Positions 39,684-51,525 of a stretch of 64,000 nt of DNA are shown piece after piece; positions within the stretch are counted from its first letter, which is position 1; each line of letters starts with the position of its first letter. The stretch comes from Calliopsis andreniformis. Taxonomy: Eukaryota > Arthropoda > Insecta > Hymenoptera > Andrenidae. The notes under the pieces were generated by a model that made no database searches, was not told where the DNA came from, and saw only the letters and a program-made list of their open reading frames with translations. The DNA is taken from assembly GCF_051401765.1 (NCBI RefSeq), contig NW_027480468.1:3348001-3412000 (forward strand), given 5' to 3'. The position numbers and the translations under genes were made by a program.

Positions 39684-41516
39684 GGCTGAAGATTGAGGAT
39701 TCAGGATTGAGGATTGAGTATTGAGGATTGAAGATTGCGGATTGAGGACTGAGGATTGAGGATTGAGGATTGAGGATTGCGAGTTGAGGATTGAAGATTG
39801 AAGATTGAGGATTGAGGACTGAGGATTAAAGATTGTCTATTGAGGATTGAAGATTGAGGATTGATGATTGAGGATTGAGGATTGAGGATTCAGGATTGAG
39901 GTTTGAGGACTGAGGATTGAGGATTGAGGATTGGGGATTGAGGATTGAGGATTGATGATTGAAGATTCAGGATTGGGTATTGCGGATTGAACATTGAGGA
40001 TTGAGGATTGGAGGATTGAGGATTGAGAATTGAGGACTGAATATTGAATATTGATGATTGAACATTGAGGATTGAGGATTGAGGGTTGTGGATTGAGGAC
40101 AAGGACTGGGGGTTCAGTATTGATGGTTGAGGTCTGATTATTGAGGATTGAGTATTGAGAATTGAGGACTGAAGATTGAGTATTGAGGATTGAAGATTGA
40201 GTATTGAGGATTGAGGATTGAGGACTGAGGATTGAGGATTGAGGTTTGAGGATTGAGGATTGAGGATTGAGGATTGAAGATTGAGGATTGGGTATCGAGG
40301 ATTGAACATTGAGGATTGAGGAATGAGGATTGAGGATTGAGGATTGAGTATTGAAGATTGAATATTGATGATTGAAGATTGAGGATTGAGGATTGAGGGT
40401 TGCGGATTGAGGACGAGGACTGAGGGTTGAGTATTGATGTTTGAGGTCTGAGGATTGAGGATTGAGGATTGAGAATTGAGGATTGAGGAATGAGGATTGA
40501 AGACTGAGGATTGGTTATTGAGGATTGAATAGTGAGGACTGAGGGTTGAGGATTGAGTATTGAGGATTGAATATTGAGTATTGTGGATTGAAGGTTGCGG
40601 ATTGAGGACTGAGGATTGAGGATTGAGGATTGAGGATTGCGGGTTGATGACTGAAGATTGAAGATTGAGGATTGAGGACTGAGGATTAAAGATTGAGTAT
40701 TGAGGATTGAAGATTGAGGATTGAGGATTGAGTATTGAGGATTGAGGATTGAGGACTGAGGATTGAGGATAGAGGTTTGAGGATTGAGGATTGAGGATTG
40801 AGGATTGAAGATTGAGGATTGGTTATTGAGGATTGAAGAATGAGGCCTGAGGGTTGAGGATTGAGGATTGAGGATTGAAGATTGAGTATTGAGGATTGAA
40901 GATTGCGGATTGAGGACTGAGGATTGATGATTGAGGATTGTGGATTGAGGATTGAGGATTGAGTATTGAGGATTGAGGGTTGAAGATTGAGTATTGAGGA
41001 TTGAAGATTGAAGATTGAGGATTGAGGAGTGAGGATTGAAGATTGAGTATTGAGGATTGAAGATTGCGGATTGAGGACTGAGGACTGAGGGTTGAGGATT
41101 GAGGATTGAGGATTGAAGATTGAGTATTGAGGATTGAAGATTGCGGATTGAGGACTGAGGATTGAGGATTGAGGATTGAGGATTGCGAGTTGAGGATTGA
41201 AGATTGAAGATTGAGGATTGAGGACTGAGGATTAAAGATTGAGTATTGAGGATTGAAGATTGAGGATTGATGATTGAGGATTGAGGATTGAGTATTGAGG
41301 ATTGAGGATTGAGGATTGAGTATTGAAGATTGAGGATTGATGATTGAGGATTGAGGATTGAGGGTTGAGGATTGAGTATTGGGGATTGAGGATTGAAGAT
41401 TGAGGATTGAGAATTGAGGATTAAAGATTGAGTATTGAGGATTGAAGATTGAGAATTGAGGATTGAGGATTGAACATTGAGGACTGAGTGTTGAGGGTTG
41501 AGTGATGAGAATTGAT

Positions 41517-41628
41517 GTTTGTGGATAGTGATTTGAAGATTTTAGATTGAGTATTGAGTATTGAAAACTGTGAATTAAGGATATTCTATTGAGGATTGAG
41601 GATTGTCACCTGATTGTTGAGGACTGAG
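41517..41628 (+). repeat. Landmark delta, subtype 1
   Basis: Anchor 41580, followed by GTTTGAA as at 36718, which supports the duplication of 35.4-36.8 kb. Confidence 0.85.
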
Positions 41629-41880
41629 GTTTGAAGATTGAAGATTCAGGATTGAGGATTCAGGATTGAGGTTTGAGGACCGAGGATTGAGCATTGAGGA
41701 GTGAGGATTGAGGATTGAGGATTGAGGTTTGAGGATTGAGGATTGAGGATTGAGGATTGAAGATTGAGGATTGGGTATCGAGGATTGAACATTGAGGATT
41801 GAGGATTGAGGATTGAGGGTTGAGGATAGAAGATTGAGGTTTGGGGACTGAGTATTGAGGGTTGAGTGATGAGAATTGGT

Positions 41881-41992
41881 GTTTGTGGATAGAGATTTAA
41901 AGATTGCAGATCGAGTATTGTGTATTGAAAACTGTGAATTGATGATATTCTATTGAGGATTGAGAATTGACAACTGATTGTTGAGGACTGAG
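41881..41992 (+). repeat. Landmark alpha
   Basis: Anchor 41944, 364 bp (52 heptamers) after delta. GATTGAG reads GATCGAG inside the core. Confidence 0.9.
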
Positions 41993-42691
41993 GTCTGAAG
42001 ATTGAGGATTCAGGATTGAGGATTCAGGATTGAGGTTTGAGGTCTGAGGATTGAGGATTGAGGAGCGAGGATTGAGGATTGAGGATTGATGATTGAAGAT
42101 TGAGGATTGGGTATTGCTGATTGAACTTTGAGGAATGAGGATTGAGGATTGAGGATTGAGGATTGAGGATTGAGGACTGAAGATTGAATGTTGATGATTG
42201 AAGATTGAGGATTGAGGATTGAGCGTTGTGGTATGAGGACGAGGACTGAGGGTTGAGTATTGATGTTTGAGGTCTGAGGATTGAGGATTGAGGGTTGAGG
42301 ATTGAGGATTGAGGATTGAGGATTGAGGATTGTAGATTGTGGTTTGGGTATTGAGGATTGAAGAATGAGGATTGAGGATTGAGGATTGAGGATTGAGGAT
42401 CGAAGGTTGTGCTTTGAGAATTGAAGATTGAGGATTGAGGATTGAGGATTGAGGATTAAGGATTGAGGATTGCGGATTGAGGATTGAGGATTGAGGATTG
42501 AGGATTAAAGATTGAGTATTGAGGATTGAAGATTGAGGATTGATGATTGAGTATTGAGGATTGAGGATTGAGGATTGAGGGTTGAGGATTGAGTATTGAA
42601 GATTGAGGGTTGATGATTGAGGATTGAGGATTGAGGGATGAGGATTGTGTATTGAAGATTGAGGATTGAAGATTAAGGATTGAGGATTAAG

Positions 42692-42803
42692 GATTAAAGA
42701 TTGAGTATCGAGGATTGCAGATTGAGTATTGAGTATTGAAAACTGTGAATTGAGGATATTCTATTGAGGATTGAGGATTGTCACCTGATTGTTCACGACT
42801 GAG
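42692..42803 (+). repeat. Landmark gamma, CACGAC variant
   Basis: Anchor 42755. The unit before GATTGCA is shifted to TATCGAG-GATTGCA, a private change. This landmark is missing from segment J. Confidence 0.85.
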
Positions 42804-43041
42804 GGCTGAAGATTGAGGATTCAGGAGTGAGGATTCAGAATTGAGGTTTGAGGAGTGAGGATTGAGGATTGAGGATTGAAGATTGAGTATTGAGGATTGA
42901 AGATTGACGATTGAGGATTGCGGATTGATGATTGAGTATTGAGGATTGAAGATTGAGGATTGAGGATTGAGGATTGAGGGTTGAGGATAGAAGATTGAAG
43001 TTTGGGGACTGAGTATTGAGGGTTGAGTGATGAGAATTGGT

Positions 43042-43153
43042 GTTTGTGGATAGAGATTTAAAGATTGCAGATTGAGTATTGTGTATTGAAAACTGTGAAT
43101 TGATGATATTCTATTGAGGATTGAGAATTGACAACTGATTGTTGAGGACTGAG
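43042..43153 (+). repeat. Landmark alpha
   Basis: Anchor 43105, 350 bp after gamma. It matches the alpha at 47928 and opens the second 1651-bp block. Confidence 0.9.
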
Positions 43154-44692
43154 GTCTGAAGATTGAGGATTCAGGATTGAGGATTCAGGATTGAGGTTTG
43201 AGGACTGAGCATTGAGGATTGAGGATTGGGGATTGAGGATTGAGGATTGAGGATTGAAGATGCAGGATTGGGTATTGCGGATTGAACATTGAGGATTGAG
43301 GATTGAGGATTGAGGATTGAGGATTGAGGACTGAATATTGAATATTGATGATTGAACATTGAGGATTGAGGATTGAGGGTTGTGGATTGAGGACAAGGAC
43401 TGGGGGTTCAGTATTGATGGTTGAGGTCTGATTATTGAGGATTGAGTATTGAGAATTGAGGACTGAAGATTGAGTATTGAGGATTGAAGATTGAGTATTG
43501 AGGATTGAGGATTGAGGACTGAGGATTGAGGATTGAGGTTTGAGGATTGAGGATTGAGGATTGAGGATTGAAGATTGAGGATTGGGTATCGAGGATTGAA
43601 CATTGAGGATTGAGGAATGAGGATTGAGGATTGAGGATTGAGTATTGAAGATTGAATATTGATGATTGAAGATTGAGGATTGAGGATTGAGGGTTGCGGA
43701 TTGAGGATTGAGGATTGAGTATTGAGGATTGAGGATTGAGGATTGAGTATTGAAGATTGAGGATTGATGATTGAGGATTGTGGATTGAGGATTGAGGATT
43801 GAGTATTGAGGATTGAGGATTGAAGATTGAGTATTGAGGATTGAAGATTGAGAATTGAGGATTGAGGTTTGAACATTAAGGACTGAGTGTTGAGGGTTGA
43901 AGATTGAGGATTGAGGACTGAGGATTGAAGATTGAGGATTGGTTATTGAGGATTGAAGAATGAGGACTGAGGGTTGATGATTGAGGATTGAGGATTGAAG
44001 ATTGAGTATTGAGGATTGAAGATTGCGGATTGAGGACTGAGGATTGAGGATTGAGGATTGAGGATTGCGGGTTGAGGATTGAAGATTGAAGATTGAGAAT
44101 TGAGGAGTGAGGATTAAAGATTGAGTATTGAGGATTGACGATTGAGGATTGATGGTTGAGCATTGAGGATTGAGTATTGAGGATTGAGAATTGAGGATTG
44201 AGGAATGAGGATTGAAGATTGAGGATTGGTTATTGAGGATTGAAGAATGAGGACTGAGGGTTGAGGATTGAGGATTGAGGATTGAAGATTGAGTATTGAG
44301 GATTGAAGATTGCGGATTGAGGACTGAGGATTGAGGATTGAGGATTGAGGATTGCGAGTTGAGGATTGAAGATTGAAGATTGAGGATTGAGGACTGAGGA
44401 TTAAAGATTGAGTATTGAGGATTGAAGATTGAGGATTGATGATTGAGGATTGAGGATTGAGTATTGAGGATTGAGGATTGAGGATTGAGTATTGAAGATT
44501 GAGGATTGATGATTGAGGATTGAGGATTGAGGATTGAGGGTTGAGGATTGAGTATTGGGGATTGAGGATTGAAGATTGAGAATTGAGGATTGAGGATTAA
44601 AGATTGAGTATTGAGGATTGAAGATTGAGAATTGAGGATTGAGGATTGAACATTGAGGACTGAGTGTTGAGGGTTGAGTGATGAGAATTGAT
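43042..44692 (+). repeat. 1651-bp alpha-to-delta block, copy 2
   Basis: Same length as 37921-39571. It is nearly identical to copy 3 at an offset of 4886 bp; I noticed only isolated differences on reading. Confidence 0.85.
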
Positions 44693-44804
44693 GTTTGTGG
44701 ATAGTGATTTGAAGATTTTAGAGTGAGTATTGAGTATTGAAAACTGTGAATTAAGGATATTCTATTGAGGATTGAGGATTGTCACCTGATTGTTGAGGAC
44801 TGAG
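44693..44804 (+). repeat. Landmark delta, subtype 2
   Basis: Anchor 44756, closing the second 1651-bp block. Confidence 0.85.
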
Positions 44805-46141
44805 GGCTGAAGATTGAGGATTCAGGATTGAGGATTGAGTATTGAGGATTGAAGATTGCGGATTGAGGACTGAGGATTGAGGATTGAGGATTGAGGATTG
44901 CGAGTTGAGGATTGAAGATTGAAGATTGAGGATTGAGGACTGAGGATTAAAGATTGTCTATTGAGGATTGAAGATTGAGGATTGATGATTGAGTATTGAG
45001 GATTGAGTATTGAGGATTGAGGATTGAGGATTGAGTATTGAAGATTGAGGATTGATGATTGAGGATTGATGATTGAGGGTTGAGGATTGAGTATTGGGGA
45101 TTGAGGATTGAAGATTGAGGATTGAGGATTGAGGATTAAAGATTGAGGATTGATGATTGAGGATTGAGGATTGAGTATTGAGGATTGAGTATTGAGGATT
45201 GAGTATTGAAGATTGAGGATTGATGATTGAGGATTGTGGATTGAGGATTGAGGATTGAGTATTGAGGATTGAGGATTGAAGATTGAGTATTGAGGATTGA
45301 AGATTGAGAATTGAGGATTGAGGTTTGAACATTAAGGACTGAGTGTTGAGGGTTGAAGATTGAGGATTGAGTACTGAGGATTGAAGATTGAGGATTGGTT
45401 ATTGAGGATTGAAGAATGAGGACTGAGGGTTGCGGATTGAGGATTGAGGATTGAAGATTGAGTATTGAGGATTGAAGATTGCGGATTGAGGACTGAGGAT
45501 TGAGGATTGAGGATTGAGGATTGCGGGTTGAGGATTGAAGATTGAAGATTGAGGATTGAGGAGTGAGGATTAAAGATTGAGTATTGAGGATTGACGATTG
45601 AGGATTGATGATTGAGCATTGAGGATTGAGTATTGAGGATTGAGAATTGAGGATTGAGGAATGGGGATTGAAGATTGAGGATTGGTTATTGAGGATTGAA
45701 GAATGAGGACTGAGGGTTGAGGACTGAGGATTGAGGATTGAAGATTGAGTATTGAGGATTGAAGATTGCGGATTGAGGACTGAGGATTGAGGATTGAGGA
45801 TTGAGGATTGCGAGTTGAGGATTGAAGATTGAAGATTGAGGATTGAGGACTGAGGATTAAAGATTGAGTATTGAGGATTGAAGATTGAGGATTGATGATT
45901 GAGGATTGAGGATTGAGTATTGAGGATTGAGGATTGTGGATTGAGTATTGAAGATTGAGGATTGATGATTGAGGATTGAGGATTGAGGGTTGAGGATTGA
46001 GTATTGGGGATTGAGGATTGAAGATTGAGGATTGAGGATTGAGGATTAAAGATTGAGTACTGACGATTGAAGATTGAGAATTGAGGATTGAGGATTGAAC
46101 ATTGAGGACTGAGTGTTGAGGGTTGAGTGATGAGAATTGAT

Positions 46142-46253
46142 GTTTGTGGATAGTGATTTGAAGATTTTAGATTGAGTATTGAGTATTGAAAACTGTGAAT
46201 TAAGGATATTCTATTGAGGATTGAGGATTGTCACCTGATTGTTGAGGACTGAG
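46142..46253 (+). repeat. Landmark delta, subtype 1
   Basis: Anchor 46205, 1449 bp (207 heptamers) after the previous delta and 266 bp (38 heptamers) before beta. Confidence 0.85.
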
Positions 46254-46407
46254 GGCTGAAGATTGAGGATTCAGGATTGAGGATTCAGGATTGAGGTTTG
46301 AGGACTGAGGATTGAGGATTGAGGATTGAGGATTGAGGATTGAGGATTGAGGATTGAAGATTGAGGATTGGGGACTGAGTGTTGAGGGTTCAGTGAAGAG
46401 AATTGAT

Positions 46408-46519
46408 GTTTATGAATACAGATTTGAAGATTGCAGATTGAGTATTGCGTATGGAAAGCTCTGAACTGAGGATATTCTAGTGAGGATTGAGGATTGACAA
46501 CTGATTGTTGTGGACTGAG
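46408..46519 (+). repeat. Landmark beta
   Basis: Anchor 46471. The left part reads GTTTATG-AATACAG, and TGTTGTG replaces TGTTGAG on the right; the latter is shared with 50118. Confidence 0.85.
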
Positions 46520-47336
46520 GGCTGAAGATTGAGGATTCAGGATTGAGGATTCAGGATTGTGGTTTGAGGACTGAGGATTTATGATTGAGGATTGAGGATT
46601 GAGGATTGAGGATTGAGGACTGAAGATTGAGGATTGTGTATCGAGGATTGAACATTGAGTATTGAGGATTGAGGATTGAGGATTGAGGATTGAGGATTGA
46701 GGGTTGCGGATTGAGGACGAGGACTGAGGGTTGTGTATTGATGTTTGAGGTCTGAGGATTGAGGATTGAGGATTGAGAATTGAGGATTGAGGAATGAGGA
46801 TTGAAGATTGAGGATTGGTTATTGAGGATTGAAGAATGAGGACTGAGGGTTGAGGATTGAGGATTGAGGATTGAAGATTGAGAATTGTGGATTGAGGTTT
46901 GAACATTGAGGACTGAGTGTTGAGGGTTGAAGATTGAGGATTGAGGATTGAGGATTGAGGATTGAGGATTGAGGATGAGGGCTGAGGGTTGAGGATTGAG
47001 GTTTCAGGACTGAGGACTCAGGATTGAGGATTGAGAATTGAGAATTGAGGATTGAGGATTGAAGATTGAGGACTGGGTATTGAGGATTGAAGGATGAGGA
47101 TTGAGGATTGAGGATTGAGGATTGAGGATTGAGGTTTGAAGATTGAGTATTGAGGTTTGAAGACTGACGGTTGAGGGTTGAGGATTGAGGATTGAGGATT
47201 GAGGTTTGAGGATTGATGATTGAGTATTGAGGATTGAAGATTGAGGATTGAGGATTGAGGATTGAGGATTGAGGATTGAGGATTGATGATTGAGGATTGG
47301 GGACTGAGTGTTGAGGTTTGAGTGATGAGAATTGAT

Positions 47337-47458
47337 GTTTGTGGATAGACATTTAAAGAATACAGATTCAGTATTGAGTATAGAAAACTGTGAATTGATG
47401 ATATTCTATCATCTATTGATGATATTCTAGAATTGACAACTGATTGTTGAGGACTGAG
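47337..47458 (+). repeat. Landmark epsilon-prime with duplicated core
   Basis: First anchor 47400, second GATATTC at 47421. The core ATTGATGATATTCTA is repeated 21 bp apart (47394 and 47415), then a three-base TAG replaces heptamers before AATTGAC. The copy at 51040 has the same structure. Confidence 0.85.
47397..47413 (+). other. Perfect 7-bp inverted repeat, 3-base loop
   Basis: GATGATA (47397-47403), loop TTC, TATCATC (47407-47413). The inverted arm arises from the insertion inside the epsilon-prime landmark and does not occur in other landmarks. It may be a foldback or template-switch product. Confidence 0.8.
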
Positions 47459-47927
47459 GTCTGAAGATTGAGGATTCAGGATTGAGGATTCAGGATTGAG
47501 GTTTGAGGACTGAGGATTGAGCATTGAGGAGTGAGGATTGAGGATTGAGGATTGAGGTTTGAGGATTGAGGATTGAGGATTGAGGATTGTAGATTGTGGT
47601 TTGGGTATTGAGGATTGAAGAATGAGGATTGAGGATTGAGGATTGAGGATTGAGGATCGAAGGTTGTGCTTTGAGAATTGAAGATTGAGGATTGAGGATT
47701 GAGGATTGAGGATTAAGGATTGAGGATTGCGGATTGAGGATTGAGGATTGAGGATTGAGGATTAAAGATTGAGTATTGAGGATTGAAGATTGACGATTGA
47801 GGATTGCGGATTGATGATTGAGTATTGAGGATTGAAGATTGAGGATTGAGGATTGAGGATTGAGGGTTGAGGATAGAAGATTGAAGTTTGGGGACTGAGT
47901 ATTGAGGGTTGAGTGATGAGAATTGGT

Positions 47928-48039
47928 GTTTGTGGATAGAGATTTAAAGATTGCAGATTGAGTATTGTGTATTGAAAACTGTGAATTGATGATATTCTAT
48001 TGAGGATTGAGAATTGACAACTGATTGTTGAGGACTGAG
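47928..48039 (+). repeat. Landmark alpha
   Basis: Anchor 47991, 4886 bp after its counterpart at 43105. No gamma lies 350 bp upstream. Confidence 0.9.
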
Positions 48040-49578
48040 GTCTGAAGATTGAGGATTCAGGATTGAGGATTCAGGATTGAGGTTTGAGGACTGAGCATTG
48101 AGGATTGAGGATTGGGGATTGAGGATTGAGGATTGAGGATTGAAGATGCAGGATTGGGTATTGCGGATTGAACATTGAGGATTGAGGATTGAGGATTGAG
48201 GATTGAGGATTGAGGACTGAATATTGAATATTGATGATTGAACATTGAGGATTGAGGATTGAGGGTTGTGGATTGAGGACAAGGACTGGGGGTTCAGTAT
48301 TGATGGTTGAGGTCTGATTATTGAGGATTGAGTATTGAGAATTGAGGACTGAAGATTGAGTATTGAGGATTGAAGATTGAGTATTGAGGATTGAGGATTG
48401 AGGACTGAGGATTGAGGATTGAGGTTTGAGGATTGAGGATTGAGGATTGAGGATTGAAGATTGAGGATTGGGTATCGAGGATTGAACATTGAGGATTGAG
48501 GAATGAGGATTGAGGATTGAGGATTGAGTATTGAAGATTGAATATTGATGATTGAAGATTGAGGATTGAGGATTGAGGGTTGCGGATTGAGGATTGAGGA
48601 TTGAGTATTGAGGATTGAGGATTGAGGATTGAGTATTGAAGATTGAGGATTGATGATTGAGGATTGTGGATTGAGGATTGAGGATTGAGTATTGAGGATT
48701 GAGGATTGAAGATTGAGTATTGAGGATTGAAGATTGAGAATTGAGGATTGAGGTTTGAACATTAAGGACTGAGTGTTGAGGGTTGAAGATTGAGGATTGA
48801 GGACTGAGGATTGAAGATTGAGGATTGGTTATTGAGGATTGAAGAATGAGGACTGAGGGTTGATGATTGAGGATTGAGGATTGAAGATTGAGTATTGAGG
48901 ATTGAAGATTGCGGATTGAGGACTGAGGATTGAGGATTGAGGATTGAGGATTGCGGGTTGAGGATTGAAGATTGAAGATTGAGAATTGAGGAGTGAGGAT
49001 TAAAGATTGAGTATTGAGGATTGACGATTGAGGATTGATGGTTGAGCATTGAGGATTGAGTATTGAGGATTGAGAATTGAGGATTGAGGAATGAGGATTG
49101 AAGATTGAGGATTGGTTATTGAGGATTGAAGAATGAGGACTGAGGGTTGAGGATTGAGGATTGAGGATTGAAGATTGAGTATTGAGGATTGAAGATTGCG
49201 GATTGAGGACTGAGGATTGAGGATTGAGGATTGAGGATTGCGAGTTGAGGATTGAAGATTGAAGATTGAGGATTGAGGACTGAGGATTAAAGATTGAGTA
49301 TTGAGGATTGAAGATTGAGGATTGATGATTGAGGATTGAGGATTGAGTATTGAGGATTGAGGATTGAGGATTGAGTATTGAAGATTGAGGATTGATGATT
49401 GAGGATTGAGGATTGAGGATTGAGGGTTGAGGATTGAGTATTGGGGATTGAGGATTGAAGATTGAGAATTGAGGATTGAGGATTAAAGATTGAGTATTGA
49501 GGATTGAAGATTGAGAATTGAGGATTGAGGATTGAACATTGAGGACTGAGTGTTGAGGGTTGAGTGATGAGAATTGAT
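47928..49578 (+). repeat. 1651-bp alpha-to-delta block, copy 3
   Basis: Same length and variant order as copy 2 at 43042. The delta landmark ending it has the private variant TTTTAAAG in place of TTTTAGAG. Confidence 0.85.
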
Positions 49579-49690
49579 GTTTGTGGATAGTGATTTGAAG
49601 ATTTTAAAGTGAGTATTGAGTATTGAAAACTGTGAATTAAGGATATTCTATTGAGGATTGAGGATTGTCACCTGATTGTTGAGGACTGAG
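49579..49690 (+). repeat. Landmark delta, subtype 2
   Basis: Anchor 49642. GAGTGAG is preceded by TTTTAA instead of TTTTAG, private to this copy. Confidence 0.85.
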
Positions 49691-50117
49691 GGCTGAAGAT
49701 TGAGGATTCAGGATTGAGGATTGAGTATTGAGGATTGAAGATTGCGGATTGAGGACTGAGGATTGAGGATTGAGGATTGAGGATTGTGAGTTGAGGATTG
49801 AAGATTGAAGATTGAGGATTGAGGACTGAGGATTAAAGATTGTCTATTGAGGATTGAAGATTGAGGATTGATGATTGAGTATTGAGGATTGAGTATTGAG
49901 GATTGAGGATTGAGGATTGAGTATTGAAGATTGAGGATTGATGATTGAGGATTGATGATTGAGGGTTGAGGATTGAGTATTGGGGATTGAGGATTGAAGA
50001 TTGAGGATTGAGGATTGAGGATTAAAGATTGAGTACTGACGATTGAAGATTGAGAATTGAGGATTGAGGATTGAACATTGAGGACTGAGTGTTGAGGGTT
50101 GAGTGATGAGAATTGAT

Positions 50118-50229
50118 GTTTGTGGATAGTGATTTGAAGATTTTAGATTGAGTATTGCGTATGGAAAGCTCTGAACTGAGGATATTCTAGTGAGGATTGA
50201 GGATTGACAACTGATTGTTGTGGACTGAG
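50118..50229 (+). repeat. Chimeric landmark, delta left half and beta right half
   Basis: Anchor 50181. The left units (GATAGTG, GATTTTA, GATTGAG) are delta subtype 1; the right units (TATTGCG, TATGGAA, AGCTCTG, TAGTGAG) are beta. The switch lies in the shared AGATTGAGTATTG stretch at about 50144-50157. Confidence 0.85.
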
Positions 50230-51039
50230 GGCTGAAGATTGAGGATTCAGGATTGAGGATTCAGGATTGTGGTTTGAGGACTGAGGATTTATGATTGAGG
50301 ATTGAGCATTGAGGATTGAGGATTGAGGACTGAAGATTGAGGATTGTGTATCGAGGATTGAACATTGAGTATTGAGGATTGAGGATTGAGGATTGAGGAT
50401 TGAGGATTGAGGGTTGCGGATTGAGGACGAGGACTGAGGGTTGTGTATTGATGTTTGAGGTCTGAGGATTGAGGATTGAGGATTGAGAATTGAGGATTGA
50501 GGAATGAGGATTGAAGATTGAGGATTGGTTATTGAGGATTGAAGAATGAGGACTGAGGGTTGAGGATTGAGGATTGAGGATTGAAGATTGAGAATTGTGG
50601 ATTGAGGTTTGAACATTGAGGACTGAGTGTTGAGGGTTGAAGATTGAGGATTGAGGATTGAGGATTGAGGATTGAGGATTGAGGATGAGGGCTGAGGGTT
50701 GAGGATTGAGGTTTCAGGACTGAGGACTCAGGATTGAGGATTGAGAATTGAGAATTGAGGATTGAGGATTGAAGATTGAGGACTGGGTATTGAGGATTGA
50801 AGGATGAGGATTGAGGATTGAGGATTGAGGATTGAGGATTGAGGTTTGAAGATTGAGTATTGAGGTTTGAAGACTGACGGTTGAGGGTTGAGGATTGAGG
50901 ATTGAGGATTGAGGTTTGAGGATTGATGATTGAGTATTGAGGATTGAAGATTGAGGATTGAGGATTGAGGATTGAGGATTGAGGATTGATGATTGAGGAT
51001 TGGGGACTGAGTGTTGAGGTTTGAGTGATGAGAATTGAT

Positions 51040-51161
51040 GTTTGTGGATAGACATTTAAAGAATACAGATTCAGTATTGAGTATAGAAAACTGTGAATTG
51101 ATGATATTCTATCATCTATTGATGATATTCTAGAATTGACAATTGATTGTTGAGGACTGAG
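51040..51161 (+). repeat. Landmark epsilon-prime with duplicated core
   Basis: First anchor 51103, second 51124. It lies 3703 bp after the copy at 47337 and differs from it by AATTGAT in place of AACTGAT after the core. Confidence 0.85.
51100..51116 (+). other. Perfect 7-bp inverted repeat, 3-base loop
   Basis: Same arms and loop as 47397-47413, inherited by duplication rather than formed independently. Confidence 0.8.
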
Positions 51162-51413
51162 GTCTGAAGATTGAGGATTCAGGATTGAGGATTCAGGATT
51201 GAGGTTTGAGGACTGAGGATTGAGCATTGAGGAGTGAGGATTGAGGATTGAGGATTGAGGTTTGAGGATTGAGGATTGAGGATTGAGGATTGAAGATTGA
51301 GGATTGGGTATCGTGGATTGAACATTGAGGATTGAGGATTGAGGATTGAGGGTTGAGGATAGAAGATTGAGGTTTGGGGACTGAGTATTGAGGGTTGAGT
51401 GATGAGAATTGGT

Positions 51414-51525
51414 GTTTGTGGATAGAGATTTAAAGATTGCAGATTGAGTATTGTGTATTGAAAACTGTGAATTGATGATATTCTATTGAGGATTGAGAAT
51501 TGACAACTGATTGTTGAGGACTGAG
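51414..51525 (+). repeat. Landmark alpha
   Basis: Anchor 51477, 818 bp before gamma, against 811 bp at 41944-42755; the difference is one heptamer. Confidence 0.9.

Larger units (their letters stand above)
35264..42330 (+). repeat. Block H: start of the delta domain
   Basis: Order: alpha 35327, delta 36781, gamma 37634, alpha 37984, delta 39635, delta 41580, alpha 41944. The segment 35402-36800 reappears at about 39885-41600 with offset 4484 bp on the left and 4799 bp on the right, a gain of 315 bp (45 heptamers). K thins out here: only 35928, 37110, 40412 and 42238. Confidence 0.75.
42331..47560 (+). repeat. Segment I, parent-like copy of segment J
   Basis: Order: gamma 42755, alpha 43105, L 43392, delta 44756, delta 46205, beta 46471, K 46716, GATGAG 46974, epsilon-prime 47400. 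Segment J (47580-51200) has the same order with three pieces missing. Between delta 44756 and beta 46471 no register shift occurs. Confidence 0.8.
47580..51200 (+). repeat. Segment J, internally deleted copy of segment I
   Basis: Offsets to segment I step from 5257 (left end) to 4886 (from about 47790) to 3976 (from about 50028) to 3710 (from about 50158) to 3703 (right end). The losses are 371, 910, 266 and 7 bp, all multiples of seven. The first removed the gamma landmark; the third fused a delta and a beta landmark. Confidence 0.8.

Noticed and set aside
43876..44163. Repeated 95-codon frame starting M-L-N-H-Q, adjoining a longer frame
   Set aside because: It looks like a conserved gene pair because the same arrangement recurs at 38755, 48762, 54485 and 61117, but the shared one-base overlap comes from the variant GAACATTAAGG, which makes an ATG in one frame and a TAA in another within a duplicated block.
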